Assembly: GCA_024742765.1 (NCBI GenBank)
Contig: JANSXT010000002.1
Span: 241,192 to 305,191 of the forward strand
Source of the DNA: Phyllobacteriaceae bacterium
Lineage (GTDB): Bacteria; Pseudomonadota; Alphaproteobacteria; Rhizobiales; Rhizobiaceae
Reading direction: 5' to 3'
DNA: 64,000 nt
In this document: piece by piece, positions 1 through 8,694 of the stretch
How positions within the stretch are numbered: position 1 is the stretch's first letter
Layout: each line of letters begins with the position of its first letter
Made by a program: the position numbers and the translations under genes
Notes under the pieces: model-generated
What the model was told of the DNA's origin: nothing
What the model saw: only the letters and a program-made list of their open reading frames with translations
Database searches by the model: none

Positions 1-268
1 CGCGAAACAGGGCAATGTTCTGGAAGGTGCGGGCGATTCCCAGTTCGGCGCGCCTGTCCGGCGACAGGCCGGTGATGTCGTCGCCGTCGTACAGAACCTG
101 ACCGCGGTCGGGCTGGTAGAAGCCGGATATGGCGTTGAACAGGCTCGTCTTGCCGGCGCCGTTCGGGCCGATGATGCCGGTGATCTCTCCGGCCTTGGCG
201 GCAAAGCCGACGCCTTGCAGCGCCTTGATGCCGCCGAACGACAAGTGCACGTCGCGCACTTCGAGCAT
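1..268 (-). CDS. livG: Branched-chain amino acid ABC transporter ATPase, LivG-like (partial)
   Basis: Only the first 89 codons are inside the window; the gene runs off the left edge. The N-terminus opens with LEVRDVHLSFGG and has a Walker A motif, GPNGAGKT, at about residues 35-42. The segment ending ARTFQNIALFR contains the Q-loop. The FQNIALF stretch and the short N-terminus are typical of LivG, the cytoplasmic ATPase of high-affinity branched-chain amino acid (or amide/urea-type) importers. Related HAAT-family importers for other substrates look the same at this length, so the substrate is open. The rest of the transporter should lie beyond the left edge. Confidence 0.85.
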   Translation of the reverse strand, partial: MLEVRDVHLSFGGIKALQGVGFAAKAGEITGIIGPNGAGKTSLFNAISGFYQPDRGQVLYDGDDITGLSPDRRAELGIARTFQNIALFR

Positions 269-460
269 GCGCAATTTTCCTCCCCAACGGACCGGGGATG
301 TATCGCCCTTGTTGCCGTTTTCAATGCGGCGGCAAGGGCTTTGATCCCCCAATCCTGTGTATTTGTCGCACGCCCGGCAACGGGCTGCAACATGCGGCAT
401 CGGCCCACCGGTGCAGGCATGCGCAGGGTCGGAAGGGAGGCGCGGCCGGGATCGTGACGG

Positions 461-1579
461 TCACTGATCCTGGCGAACTGCGGCCGGCGGTCGGGCCGGT
501 GCGCGCGCCGACATCAGCTTGAAGGGCAGGCCCGACAGCAAGGCCGAAACGTAACGCTTCTTCTGGAAATAGCCGTTGAGCGACACGCGCGGCAGTGCGG
601 TGGGCCGGTCCAGACACCTCGCATCGAGCACGCCCGGCTGGGTTGTCACGGCTGCGGCGAACCCGGCTTCGGCCGCCGCCCTTGTTTCGCGCTCGCCGAC
701 AGCGGTCGTCCAGCCATAGGGGTAGGAGAAGGAAAGCGGGCGCCGGTTCGCATAGGCCTGGACCGCCGCCGCCGACTGTTCGATCTCGTCCTTCAGCCGC
801 CCGGCGCAGACACGGCGCAGGTTCACATGGGTCATGGTGTGTGCGCCAAGATGGACCAGCGGGTCCTCGGCCAGCACACGCAGCGCCGCCTCGTCCATTA
901 CGAGGGTTTCGACGATCGCAACGGGATCGATATGGTGGTGGTCGCGCGCCACCGCGTCGATCCTTGCCACCGCCTCGTCCTCGTCGATCGACTGCACGAA
1001 GGCGGCGAACTGCTCGAAGGCCGCCAACTTCTGGGCTGTCGTCTCCGTTTTCAGCGTCTCGGGCCCATTGCCGAAATCGAAGGCGATCGCATCGGCCTTG
1101 CGGGTGATGGCGGCGGCGGTTTCCCACCAGATGGTTCGCGTCCGCTCGGCAAAGCCGGGATTGATGAAGATCGTGTAGGGAACCCGGTGCCGGCGGAACA
1201 CCGGCGCGGCGAATTCGGCATTGTTGCGATAGCCGTCATCGAGCGTGAATGCGACAAAGCGGCGGTCATCATCGGGATCGGCGAGCAACGCCGGCAGATC
1301 GTGGAGATGAACCGGCGTCAATCCGCTTTCTAGCGCTGTCTGAACGCTCGTTTCCAGAAACTCCGGCGTGACGGACAAGATCGCGTTGGGCGAGAACTTG
1401 TCGCCCTGCCGTTCGGGGCGCACGTGATGCAGGGTGAAGATCATGCCGCGACCGGCCGCGGACGGAAACAGCGAACGCATGCCGGGCAGCGCGAAGGCCT
1501 CAAGCGCCGTCCGGATGGTGCCGTATTTGAGGAATCGCTTGGCCGATGCGCGCACGGTCATGTCGTCGAAGGTTCCCAT
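461..1579 (-). CDS. Polysaccharide deacetylase (NodB-homology, CE4) family protein
   Basis: A 372-residue protein from the ATG at 1579. A TTG at 1681 and an ATG at 1561 in the same frame are alternatives, and none has a strong ribosome site. The CE4 motif 1 is seen as FTLDDGY (Asp-Asp near residues 114-115) and the metal-binding HxxxH as HTMTH (near 247-251). SFSYPYG resembles motif 3. This family removes N- or O-acetyl groups from glycans, and distant members act in exopolysaccharide or capsule processing. No signal peptide is obvious, so location is unclear. The gene stands alone, divergent from the TRAP operon to its right. Substrate not assigned. Confidence 0.82.
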   Translation of the reverse strand: MGTFDDMTVRASAKRFLKYGTIRTALEAFALPGMRSLFPSAAGRGMIFTLHHVRPERQGDKFSPNAILSVTPEFLETSVQTALESGLTPVHLHDLPALLADPDDDRRFVAFTLDDGYRNNAEFAAPVFRRHRVPYTIFINPGFAERTRTIWWETAAAITRKADAIAFDFGNGPETLKTETTAQKLAAFEQFAAFVQSIDEDEAVARIDAVARDHHHIDPVAIVETLVMDEAALRVLAEDPLVHLGAHTMTHVNLRRVCAGRLKDEIEQSAAAVQAYANRRPLSFSYPYGWTTAVGERETRAAAEAGFAAAVTTQPGVLDARCLDRPTALPRVSLNGYFQKKRYVSALLSGLPFKLMSARAPARPPAAVRQDQ

Positions 1580-2016
1580 ATTTGGTTTCAGTCCGCGGCA
1601 GTCCTGGTCCGGTTCGGGGCAGATGGCGCACCAGGGCTCGATGCGGCCGCGGGCATGCATGCGTTGCCCGGCATCGGCCAATTCGCAACCGGCAGGTCCG
1701 CCATCAAGAGTTCCCCCAACAGACCTCGTCCATCCTACCGGGCAATCACTAAAAAAACGCTATGCCGGCGCACGGCCTGATGGCGTTTTGGTGCCGGTCA
1801 TGTCCATCGTCGCCAACGGGGCCGCGCTTGCCCGCGCGGCATGTGCGGATCGGTCGCCGTCCTGTTTCGCCGGGTCCGACACCGGTACAATCAAGCCGGA
1901 GGCGAAACTTCAGTAACAGTTTCACGGGTGCAGGGCGACTTGACGGCTCATCCATTATTCGATGTTGTTTGAAGACCGCCATCGCACATGGCGGCAAAAA
2001 ACAGGGAGTTCGCGCT
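1580..2016. other. Divergent intergenic region between deacetylase and TAXI receptor
   Basis: No convincing gene is seen in these 437 bases; short reading frames across it have no domain and lead into neighbouring genes. It must hold the promoter of the TRAP operon. A weak sigma-70-like pair is possible, TTGACG at 1940-1945 and TGTTGT at 1963-1968 with 17 bp spacing, but the -10 match is poor. The ribosome site GGGAG just before 2017 fixes the start of the next gene. Confidence 0.4.
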
Positions 2017-2985
2017 ATGAGAAACACAATGATGGGCGTGCTGGTTGCAACGGCGACAGCGCTCGCAGCCGGCGCAGCCTATGCGCAGGATAGTTTTATC
2101 GCCATCGGTACCGGCGGCGTGACCGGGGTCTACTACCCCACGGGCGGCGCGATCTGCCGGCTGGTCAATCGCGACCGCGCCGATCACGGCATTCGCTGCG
2201 GCGTGGAATCGACCGGTGGGTCGGTGTTCAACATCAACGCCATCCGCAACGGCGAACTGGAATTCGGCGTGGCCCAGTCGGACTGGCAGTTCCATGCCTA
2301 TAACGGTTCGTCGCGCTTTGAGGAGCAGGGCGCGTTCGAGGGCTTGCGCGCAGTCTTCTCGGTTCACCCCGAACCGTTCACGGTGGTGGCGCGGGCCGAT
2401 GCGGGCATCGAAAGCTTCGAGGACCTGCAGGGCAAGCGCGTCAATGTCGGCAACCCCGGATCGGGCCAGCGCGGAACGATGGAAGTGGTGATGGAGGCCA
2501 TGGGCTGGACCATGGACGATTTCGCCCTCGCGTCGGAACTGCAGGCCGCCGAGCAGAGCCAGGCGCTGTGCGACAACAATATCGACGCCATGATCTACAC
2601 GGTCGGTCATCCGTCCGGCTCGATCCAGGAAGCGACGACCGCATGCGACAGCGTGCTGGTTGACGTCTCCAACGACGCGGTCAACGGGCTTGTCGAAGAG
2701 CGGCCCTATTACCGCACGGCGACGATCCCGGGCGGCATGTATCGCGGCAATGACGAGGACACGATGACCTTCGGCGTCGGCGCCACCTTCGTCACGTCGG
2801 CCGACGTGCCCGAGGAGACGGTCTATGTGGTGGTCAAGGCGGTGTTCGAGAACCTTGACCAGTTCAAGGGCCTGCACCCGGCGTTTGCCAACCTGACCGC
2901 CGAGGAAATGGCCAATGACGGCCTGTCGGCGCCGCTGCATCCGGGCGCCGAGCGCTATTTCCGCGAAGCGGGCCTGATCGAGTGA
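2017..2985 (+). CDS. TRAP transporter solute receptor, TAXI family
   Basis: A 322-residue exported binding protein. The first 24 residues form a signal peptide ending AAYAQD, and the mature protein begins [19 protein letters not shown], the classic TAXI opening. GGGAG about 10 bases upstream supports the ATG at 2017 rather than upstream in-frame starts. TAXI receptors capture substrates in the periplasm (glutamate or 2-oxoglutarate in the few studied cases) and deliver them to a fused-membrane TRAP permease, which is the next gene. A strong terminator-like hairpin separates the two genes, so the receptor is probably made in excess over the permease. The substrate is unknown; downstream enzymes suggest an amino acid or amine. 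Confidence 0.93.
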   Translation: MRNTMMGVLVATATALAAGAAYAQDSFIAIGTGGVTGVYYPTGGAICRLVNRDRADHGIRCGVESTGGSVFNINAIRNGELEFGVAQSDWQFHAYNGSSRFEEQGAFEGLRAVFSVHPEPFTVVARADAGIESFEDLQGKRVNVGNPGSGQRGTMEVVMEAMGWTMDDFALASELQAAEQSQALCDNNIDAMIYTVGHPSGSIQEATTACDSVLVDVSNDAVNGLVEERPYYRTATIPGGMYRGNDEDTMTFGVGATFVTSADVPEETVYVVVKAVFENLDQFKGLHPAFANLTAEEMANDGLSAPLHPGAERYFREAGLIE

Positions 2986-3011
2986 TCACGCCGTCCGTGA
3001 CGTGACAATGG

Positions 3012-3052
3012 TCCGCGGCCGGCACCTGTCGGCCGCGGATTTTGCTTTTTTT
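3012..3052 (+). terminator. Rho-independent (attenuating) terminator between TAXI receptor and permease
   Basis: A perfect 10-bp inverted repeat (TCCGCGGCCG at 3012-3021, CGGCCGCGGA at 3030-3039) with an 8-base loop is followed at once by a T-rich run (TTTTGCTTTTTTT). It lies 27 bases past the receptor stop and ends 27 bases before the permease start. Partial termination here would give more receptor than permease, a common arrangement for binding-protein transporters. Confidence 0.8.
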
Positions 3053-3079
3053 ATTGGTGACTTTTCAAAGGGGCGCGCC

Positions 3080-5716
3080 ATGAGTGAAGCGACCGGAAGC
3101 CAAGGCAGACAATATTCCGACGAGGAACTGCAGGATCTGGTGGCCAGTGCCGACAGCGGTGCGCGGGCCCCCACAAACAAAACGGTTGCCGGGCTGATCG
3201 CCGGTCTCGCGCTGATCTGGTCGCTGTTCCAGCTCTGGATCGCGCAGCCTCAATTGTGGTTCGGCGAATATCTGCCGGTCCTGAACTCGTCGCAGACACG
3301 GCCCATCCACCTGACCTTTGCCGTGGTGCTGGCATTCCTCGCCTATCCCGCGCTCAAATCCTCGCCGCGCCACCATATTCCCATCTTTGACTGGGTGCTG
3401 GCGGCAGTCGCCGGCTTCTGCGCCTTCTACGTCTTCCTCTTCTCTGACGAACTGGCGCTGACCGCCCGTTCGGGCCTGCCGACCGAGATGCAGGTGATCA
3501 TCGGCGCGGTGGGCCTCGTCGTGCTGCTCGAAGCCAGCCGGCGCGCGCTCGGCCCGGCGCTGACGGTGGTCGGTTCACTGTTCCTCGCCTATGCCTATTT
3601 CGGGCAAGGGTTCCTGATCCCCGACCTGATCGAGCATGAGGGCCTGTCCTTTACCGCGCTGATCAACGCCCAGTGGCTTGATACGGGCGGCGTCTTCGGC
3701 ATTCCGCTGGGCGTTTCGACCGCCTTCGTCTTCCTGTTCGTCCTGTTCGGCTCGCTGCTCGACAAGGCCGGCGCCGGCAATTACTTCATCAAGCTCGCCT
3801 TTGCCGGGCTTGGCCATCTGCGCGGCGGGCCGGCCAAGGCCGCCGTCGTCGGCTCGGCCATGACGGGCGTGATTTCCGGATCGTCGATCGCCAATGTGGT
3901 CACCACAGGCACCTTCACGATCCCGCTTATGAAGCGTGTGGGCTTCACCAACGAACAGGCAGGCTCGGTCGAAGTCGCCTCGTCCGTCAACGGGCAGATC
4001 ATGCCGCCGGTGATGGGCGCGGCCGCCTTCCTGATGGTCGAGTTTATCGGCATCCCCTATGTGGAGGTGATCAAGCACGCCTTCATCCCGGCGGTGATCT
4101 CCTACATTGCGCTCGTCTATATCGTGCATCTGGAAGCGCTGAAAAAGGACATGCCGGCGCTTGGCGAATCCAAGTCGATGACCGCCATGCTGGCCAAATT
4201 CCTTGCCGGCTTCATCATCGCCGGCGTTGCGTTCACCGCGCTGATCTACGGCGTCGATGCGCTGGAGACGGCCCTGCCGGATCTGTCTGCGCCGATCATG
4301 ATGATCGTGCTGGTGGCGCTCTATGTTGGCCTTGTCATGGTTGCATCGCGCCGGCCGGATCTTGAGATCGACGATCCGAACGAGAGCGAATTCAAACTGC
4401 CGACCGTGGGCGAAGTGTATGCGACGGGTCTGCACTATGTGCTGCCGATCGTTGTCCTGATCTGGTTCCTGATGGTCGAGCGCCAGAGCCCGGCCAAATC
4501 GGCCTTCTACGCCACCTCGCTGATGTTGCTGATCATCGTCACGCAACGGCCCCTCAAGACCATGTTCCGGGGCGAGGGCGGGCAGATGATGTCGGAATTC
4601 ATGGGCGGCTTGGTCGATCTGCGCGAGGGTCTGATCGCCGGCGCCCGCAACATGATCGGCATTGGCGTTGCAACGGCGGCGGCCGGCATCATCGTCGCCA
4701 CGGTGACCAAGACGCCGATCGGGACGGAACTGGCGGGCCTCGTCGAACAGCTTTCGGGCGGCATCCTTCTGGTCATGCTGGTGCTGATCGCCATCTTCTC
4801 GCTGATCCTCGGCATGGGCCTTCCGACCACGGCCAACTATATCGTCGTCTCGTCGTTGATGGCGTCGGTCGTCGTTTCGCTTGGCGCGCAGGAGGGGCTG
4901 ATCGTGCCGCTGATCGCGGCACACCTGTTCGTCTTCTATTTCGGCATCATGGCCGATGTGACGCCGCCGGTCGGCCTTGCCAGTTTCGCGGCGGCTGCCG
5001 TGTCGGGCGGCGATCCGATCAAGACCGGTTTCACCGCCTTCTTCTACAGCCTGCGCACGGTGGCGCTGCCGTTCCTGTTCATCTTCAACCCGACGCTGAT
5101 CCTCTATGGCGTCGATCTGGGGACATGGGAGGGCATATTGCAGGCGGTGTTCGTCTTCATAACGGCGACGTTCGCCATGCTGCTGTTCGCGGCGGCAACG
5201 CAGGGCTATTTCCTCGCCCGGTCGCGCATCTATGAAAGCGCGGCGCTGCTCTTGGTCGCGTTCACCCTGTTTGTCCCCAATGTCTGGCTGAACATGGTGC
5301 AGAGCCCCTATCGCGACGTGCCACCGGTACAGTTCGAACAGGTGGTCGGCGATGTGGCGGAAGGCGACCGCATCCGGCTTCTGGTGCGCGGTCCCGATTT
5401 CAACACGGGTGAAACCGCCGAGACGACGCTGGTCATGTATGCGGAGGGTGCAACGGCCGCCGAACGGGTCACCAATTCGGGCCTGCTTCTGATCCCCGAC
5501 GGCGACACGGTGCGCATGGACGAACCGATGTTCGGCACGACGACCGCCGAGAAGCTCGCCGATTTCGATTTCTATTCCGACACGCCGGTGGAACTGGCCT
5601 CGGTACAGGTGCCCAACCAGCGGATGCCGGCGCAGGTCTTCTACATTCCCGCGCTCTTGCTGCTTGGTGTCGTCATCATGCTACAGCGCCGCCGCCAGAC
5701 CAAGCCGGCCTTTTGA
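3080..5716 (+). CDS. TRAP transporter fused permease (DctQM fusion) with DUF3394-like C-terminus
   Basis: An 878-residue integral membrane protein with roughly 16-18 hydrophobic segments. The small (DctQ-like) and large (DctM-like) subunits are fused, as usual for TAXI systems. Conserved blocks seen include GSAMTGVISGSSIANVVTTG, the VNGQIMPPVMGAAAFLM region, GMGLPTTANYIV and a second half with MADVTPPVGLASFAAAAVSGG. The last about 170 residues, after the final core helices, match the DUF3394 tail found on many such permeases. The ATG at 3080 was chosen because the ORF starting at 3002 reads back into the terminator. It imports the substrate bound by the preceding receptor, driven by an ion gradient. 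Confidence 0.93.
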   Translation: MSEATGSQGRQYSDEELQDLVASADSGARAPTNKTVAGLIAGLALIWSLFQLWIAQPQLWFGEYLPVLNSSQTRPIHLTFAVVLAFLAYPALKSSPRHHIPIFDWVLAAVAGFCAFYVFLFSDELALTARSGLPTEMQVIIGAVGLVVLLEASRRALGPALTVVGSLFLAYAYFGQGFLIPDLIEHEGLSFTALINAQWLDTGGVFGIPLGVSTAFVFLFVLFGSLLDKAGAGNYFIKLAFAGLGHLRGGPAKAAVVGSAMTGVISGSSIANVVTTGTFTIPLMKRVGFTNEQAGSVEVASSVNGQIMPPVMGAAAFLMVEFIGIPYVEVIKHAFIPAVISYIALVYIVHLEALKKDMPALGESKSMTAMLAKFLAGFIIAGVAFTALIYGVDALETALPDLSAPIMMIVLVALYVGLVMVASRRPDLEIDDPNESEFKLPTVGEVYATGLHYVLPIVVLIWFLMVERQSPAKSAFYATSLMLLIIVTQRPLKTMFRGEGGQMMSEFMGGLVDLREGLIAGARNMIGIGVATAAAGIIVATVTKTPIGTELAGLVEQLSGGILLVMLVLIAIFSLILGMGLPTTANYIVVSSLMASVVVSLGAQEGLIVPLIAAHLFVFYFGIMADVTPPVGLASFAAAAVSGGDPIKTGFTAFFYSLRTVALPFLFIFNPTLILYGVDLGTWEGILQAVFVFITATFAMLLFAAATQGYFLARSRIYESAALLLVAFTLFVPNVWLNMVQSPYRDVPPVQFEQVVGDVAEGDRIRLLVRGPDFNTGETAETTLVMYAEGATAAERVTNSGLLLIPDGDTVRMDEPMFGTTTAEKLADFDFYSDTPVELASVQVPNQRMPAQVFYIPALLLLGVVIMLQRRRQTKPAF

Positions 5717-5735
5717 CGATTTGAGGAGCAGTTCC

Positions 5736-6167
5736 ATGTTCAAGACCATATTGCTGCCCGTCGACCTGTCCGCCGAAGCATCCTGGGCAAAGGCGCTGCC
5801 CGCCGCGCTTGGACTGAGCCGGCCGGAGGACCCGGTGCTGCATGTGATCACGGTGATGCCGGATTTCGGCATGTCGGTGGTCAGCGGCTATTTCGACAAG
5901 GATTTCGAGGACAAGGCGCTGCGCGAGGTGGGCGAAAAGCTTGCCGCATGGGTGCGCGACCATGTGCCCGACAATGTCGAGGTCCATCCACATGTCTTGC
6001 ATGGCCGGGTCTATGACCAGATCATCACGGCGGCGGACAAGCTGGACGTCGATGCGATCGTCATGGCATCGCACACGCCCGAACTGAGCGATTATCTGCT
6101 CGGGCCGAATGCGGCGCGGGTGGTGCGCCACGCCAAGCAATCGGTGTTCGTCGTTCGCGGAGACTGA
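5736..6167 (+). CDS. Universal stress protein (UspA family)
   Basis: A 143-residue single-domain Usp with the opening MFKTILLPVDLS and the closing VVRHAKQSVFVVRG typical of the family. The usual ATP-binding signature is weak: MASHTPELSDYLLGPNAA replaces the normal SHG...G...GS pattern, so nucleotide binding is uncertain. GAGGAG precedes the ATG. It lies 19 bases after the TRAP permease and 3 bases before the aminotransferase, so it is part of the operon. Usp proteins encoded in TRAP operons are known to act on the transporter (TeaD with TeaABC in Halomonas), so a role in transporter control is a reasonable inference. Confidence 0.88.
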   Translation: MFKTILLPVDLSAEASWAKALPAALGLSRPEDPVLHVITVMPDFGMSVVSGYFDKDFEDKALREVGEKLAAWVRDHVPDNVEVHPHVLHGRVYDQIITAADKLDVDAIVMASHTPELSDYLLGPNAARVVRHAKQSVFVVRGD

Positions 6168-6170
6168 GCC

Positions 6171-7496
6171 GTGCCGGGTCATGTATTCGGGCGAAGCGCC
6201 GGGCCGTTGCCGGTCGCCGCATCAGGCGAGGGGTGCTACATCATCGATGCCGACGGAAAACGCTACCTGGACGGATCGGGCGGCGCGGCGGTGTCGTGCC
6301 TTGGTCATTCCGACCCCGATGTGCGGGCCGCGATCCATGGGCAATTGGACCGGATCGCCTTCGCGCACACCGGGTTTTTCACTTCGCAGGCGGCGGAGGA
6401 TCTCGCCGACCGTCTGGTCGCAAATGCACCCGACGGCATCGACAAGGTCTATCTTCTGTCGGGCGGATCGGAAGCGGTCGAAGCGGCGATCAAGCTGGCG
6501 CGCCAATACTATCTCGAGACCGGCCAGCCGGAGCGACGCCATCTGATCGCACGGCGACAAAGCTATCATGGCAACACGCTCGGCGCGCTGGCCGCCGGCG
6601 GCAATGCGTGGCGGCGCGAGAAATACCAGCCGCTGCTGGTCGAGACGCACCACATCGCGCCATGCTTTGAATATCATTTCCGCGATGAGGACGAGAGCGC
6701 GGTCGACTATGGCCAGCGTGTCGCCAACGAACTGGAAACCGAGATCGAACGGCTCGGACCCGAGACCGTACTGGCCTTCATCGCCGAGCCGGTGGTCGGT
6801 GCCACGGCAGGCGCGGTGCCGGCCGTCAAGGGCTATTTCAGACGCATACGCGAGATCTGCGACCGTTACGGCGTGCTGCTGATCCTTGATGAAGTCATGT
6901 GCGGGATGGGCCGGACGGGCACACTGTTTGCCTGCGAACAGGACGGAATCGCGCCGGACATCGTCACCATCGCAAAGGGGCTTGGCGCCGGCTATGCGCC
7001 GATCGGTGCGATGCTGTGTTCGGAAGCCATTTACGAGGCGATCGAGAGCGGCTCCGGCAGTTTCCAGCACGGCCACACTTATCACGGCCATCCGTTGGCA
7101 GCAGCGGCCGGCAAGGCGGTGCTCGATGCGATTCTGGACCGGGATCTGCTGGCTCAGGTGCGGCGACAGGGCGAGACGCTCGAAGAGGCATTGAACGCCG
7201 CCTTCGGCCAGCATCCACATATCGGCGATATTCGCGGCCGGGGCCTGTTCCGCGGCATCGAACTGGTCGAGGACCGGGCGACCAGGACGAGCTTTGATCC
7301 GGCACGCAAGCTGCACGCCCGCATCAAGAAGGCCGCGATGGCCGAAGGGCTGATCTGCTATCCGGCCGGTGGCACCGTGGACGGACGCCGTGGCGACCAT
7401 GTGCTGCTGGCACCGCCCTTTATCATCACCGAGTACCAGATCGGCGAACTGGTCGACAAGCTTGGCCGGGCGATCGATACGGCACTGGCCGCATGA
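6171..7496 (+). CDS. Class III PLP-dependent aminotransferase
   Basis: A 441-residue cytoplasmic enzyme starting with GTG. The fold-type I markers are present: GGSEAVEAAIKLAR, LILDEVMCGMGRTG (Asp240-Glu241), and TIAKGLGAGYAP with the Schiff-base lysine at Lys269. Class III members move amino groups from omega-amino acids, beta-amino acids or polyamines to pyruvate or 2-oxoglutarate. The exact amine cannot be read from the motifs. The ATGA overlap with the next gene indicates translational coupling to a beta-keto acid cleavage enzyme. The simplest inference is that this enzyme converts an imported beta-amino compound into the beta-keto acid used by that partner. Confidence 0.92.
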   Translation: MPGHVFGRSAGPLPVAASGEGCYIIDADGKRYLDGSGGAAVSCLGHSDPDVRAAIHGQLDRIAFAHTGFFTSQAAEDLADRLVANAPDGIDKVYLLSGGSEAVEAAIKLARQYYLETGQPERRHLIARRQSYHGNTLGALAAGGNAWRREKYQPLLVETHHIAPCFEYHFRDEDESAVDYGQRVANELETEIERLGPETVLAFIAEPVVGATAGAVPAVKGYFRRIREICDRYGVLLILDEVMCGMGRTGTLFACEQDGIAPDIVTIAKGLGAGYAPIGAMLCSEAIYEAIESGSGSFQHGHTYHGHPLAAAAGKAVLDAILDRDLLAQVRRQGETLEEALNAAFGQHPHIGDIRGRGLFRGIELVEDRATRTSFDPARKLHARIKKAAMAEGLICYPAGGTVDGRRGDHVLLAPPFIITEYQIGELVDKLGRAIDTALAA

Positions 7497-8284
7497 GCCG
7501 CTTGGCAACGCTGCCAGCGATCATGGTGGCACCGAACGGCGCGCGCCGCACCAAGGCCGATCATCCGGCGCTGCCGGTCACGATCGCCGAAACGGTGGAG
7601 GCCGCAAGGGCTGCGTTCGAGGCCGGCGCCGGCGTGCTGCATGCGCATGTGCGCGACGGGGACGGCCGACACACGCTCGATGCCGGCCTTTACCGCGAAC
7701 TGGTCGCCGAGATGGCGCAACAAGTGCCCGACATGCCGGTGCAGATCACGACCGAGGCGGTCGGCATCTTTTCGCCGGAGGAGCAGCGCGAAGCGGTGCG
7801 CGCCGTCATGCCGGAGGGCGTGTCGGTCGCCTTGCGCGAGATGTGGCCGACCGACGGGCGCGATCGAGATGCCGAGCGGTTCTATCGGTGGGCCGCCGAC
7901 GAGACCATCGCCGTCCAGCACATTTTGTATGCGCCGGCCGATGTTGACCGGCTCGCGCGCTATCTCGCCCTCGGTTGGATCGCCGGACCGGTTCAGACCC
8001 TTTACGTGCTCGGCCGTTACGCGCCGCCCGAAGCCGGCACCGGCGCGCATTTGCGGGAGTTTCTCCATGCGGCCCGGCCATTCTCCGGTGGGCCGGATTG
8101 GGCAGCTTGCGCCTTCGGGGCAGGCGAAACGGCGTGCCTGGTGCAGGCCGTGAAGGCCGGAGGCAAGGCGCGCATCGGTTTTGAGAACAATCTCATCGGC
8201 GCGACCGGCGCGTTGGCCGCCGACAATGCGCAAAGGGTGCGGGAACTGGTGACGGCTCTTGGCACGGAAACGATCGTTCGATGA
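7493..8284 (+). CDS. Beta-keto acid cleavage enzyme (BKACE, DUF849 family)
   Basis: A 263-residue protein overlapping the aminotransferase by ATGA. The family signature is clear: IMVAPNGARRTKADHPALPVT near the N-terminus and the zinc-binding HAHVRD (His50, His52), with a glutamate in IGFENNL close to the C-terminus as third ligand. BKACE enzymes condense a beta-keto acid with acetyl-CoA and release acetoacetate plus a new acyl-CoA; the founding member Kce acts on 3-keto-5-aminohexanoate in lysine fermentation. At 263 residues it is shorter than most members (around 280-310). It is the last gene of the operon. Substrate unknown; the coupled aminotransferase is the best clue. Confidence 0.9.
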   Translation: MSRLATLPAIMVAPNGARRTKADHPALPVTIAETVEAARAAFEAGAGVLHAHVRDGDGRHTLDAGLYRELVAEMAQQVPDMPVQITTEAVGIFSPEEQREAVRAVMPEGVSVALREMWPTDGRDRDAERFYRWAADETIAVQHILYAPADVDRLARYLALGWIAGPVQTLYVLGRYAPPEAGTGAHLREFLHAARPFSGGPDWAACAFGAGETACLVQAVKAGGKARIGFENNLIGATGALAADNAQRVRELVTALGTETIVR

Positions 8285-8388
8285 GACGCCACGGGCAGGG
8301 CGATCGCGCGCCGCCTTCAATGACACGATGGCCGAGGTTCAATCGACATTCAGGTTTCAGTTGTTCGGCGATGCGAGATTCATGGGTC

Positions 8389-8540
8389 TCTGAAAAGCCG
8401 TCTCTCATCAACTTGGTACTTTGGAGCAGGTGAGAGGAGCAACCTCGAACCGAAACTTGCAATCCGGGTTGGCCGGCGGCGGATTGCAACAAAAAAGTGC
8501 GGGCGTTCTGACTCGAACTGACGACCCCAATCCTGGCAAG
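8389..8540 (-). pseudogene. Split remnant of a tRNA-Gly(GCC) 3' half and its downstream flank
   Basis: Bases 8499-8540 align without gaps to 56185-56226 of the intact tRNA-Gly with 35 of 42 identities, covering the acceptor 3' strand, T arm, variable loop and anticodon with its 3' stem. Bases 8389-8427 align without gaps to 56148-56186, the 3' flank plus CCA end, with 32 of 39 identities. The two pieces are contiguous at the tRNA locus but here are separated by 71 bases. The 5' half of the tRNA is missing, so it cannot work. It may be an old integration or duplication scar. Confidence 0.65.
8457..8489. repeat. Perfect 10-bp inverted repeat inside the tRNA remnant
   Basis: TTGCAATCCG at 8457-8466 pairs exactly with CGGATTGCAA at 8480-8489 across a 13-base loop. 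A run of A follows on the plus strand, so it is not a plus-strand terminator. It sits in the 71-base segment that splits the tRNA-Gly remnant and could be a small palindromic insertion element. Confidence 0.6.
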
Positions 8541-8694
8541 CGCGAGATTGCGAAATGCCAAATCGACCCGAAACGCTCCAATGGGCACAAGACGATCAAC
8601 TCTGTGACGATTTCGGGCGGCAAAGCGACCAGAAGCGCGTGGCGGTTCTGCGGACCTTGACGGTCACCGTCCCTTGAGGCTGGACGCACACCGA

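Larger units (their letters stand above)
8285..8694. other. Intergenic region with decayed tRNA-like segments
   Basis: No gene is supported in these 410 bases. They hold two blocks similar to the tRNA-Gly locus at 56.2 kb (8389-8427 and 8499-8540) and, between them, a perfect inverted repeat. The convergent genes on both sides (BKACE plus strand, TetR minus strand) leave the segment free of coding constraint. A 79-codon frame at 8421-8660 crosses the tRNA-like sequence and shows no recognisable domain. Confidence 0.6.

Noticed and set aside
1762..2016. An upstream extension of the TAXI receptor
   Set aside because: The signal peptide begins at the ATG at 2017 with a good ribosome site; the extension is Pro/Arg-rich and would bury the signal peptide.
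8457..8489. The inverted repeat as a terminator of the BKACE operon
   Set aside because: On the plus strand the stem is followed by A residues, not T; it lies over 170 bases past the stop. A small palindromic insert is a better reading.
8421..8660. A 79-codon plus-strand ORF in the intergenic region
   Set aside because: It crosses the tRNA-Gly remnant and the palindrome and has no domain or neighbour support.
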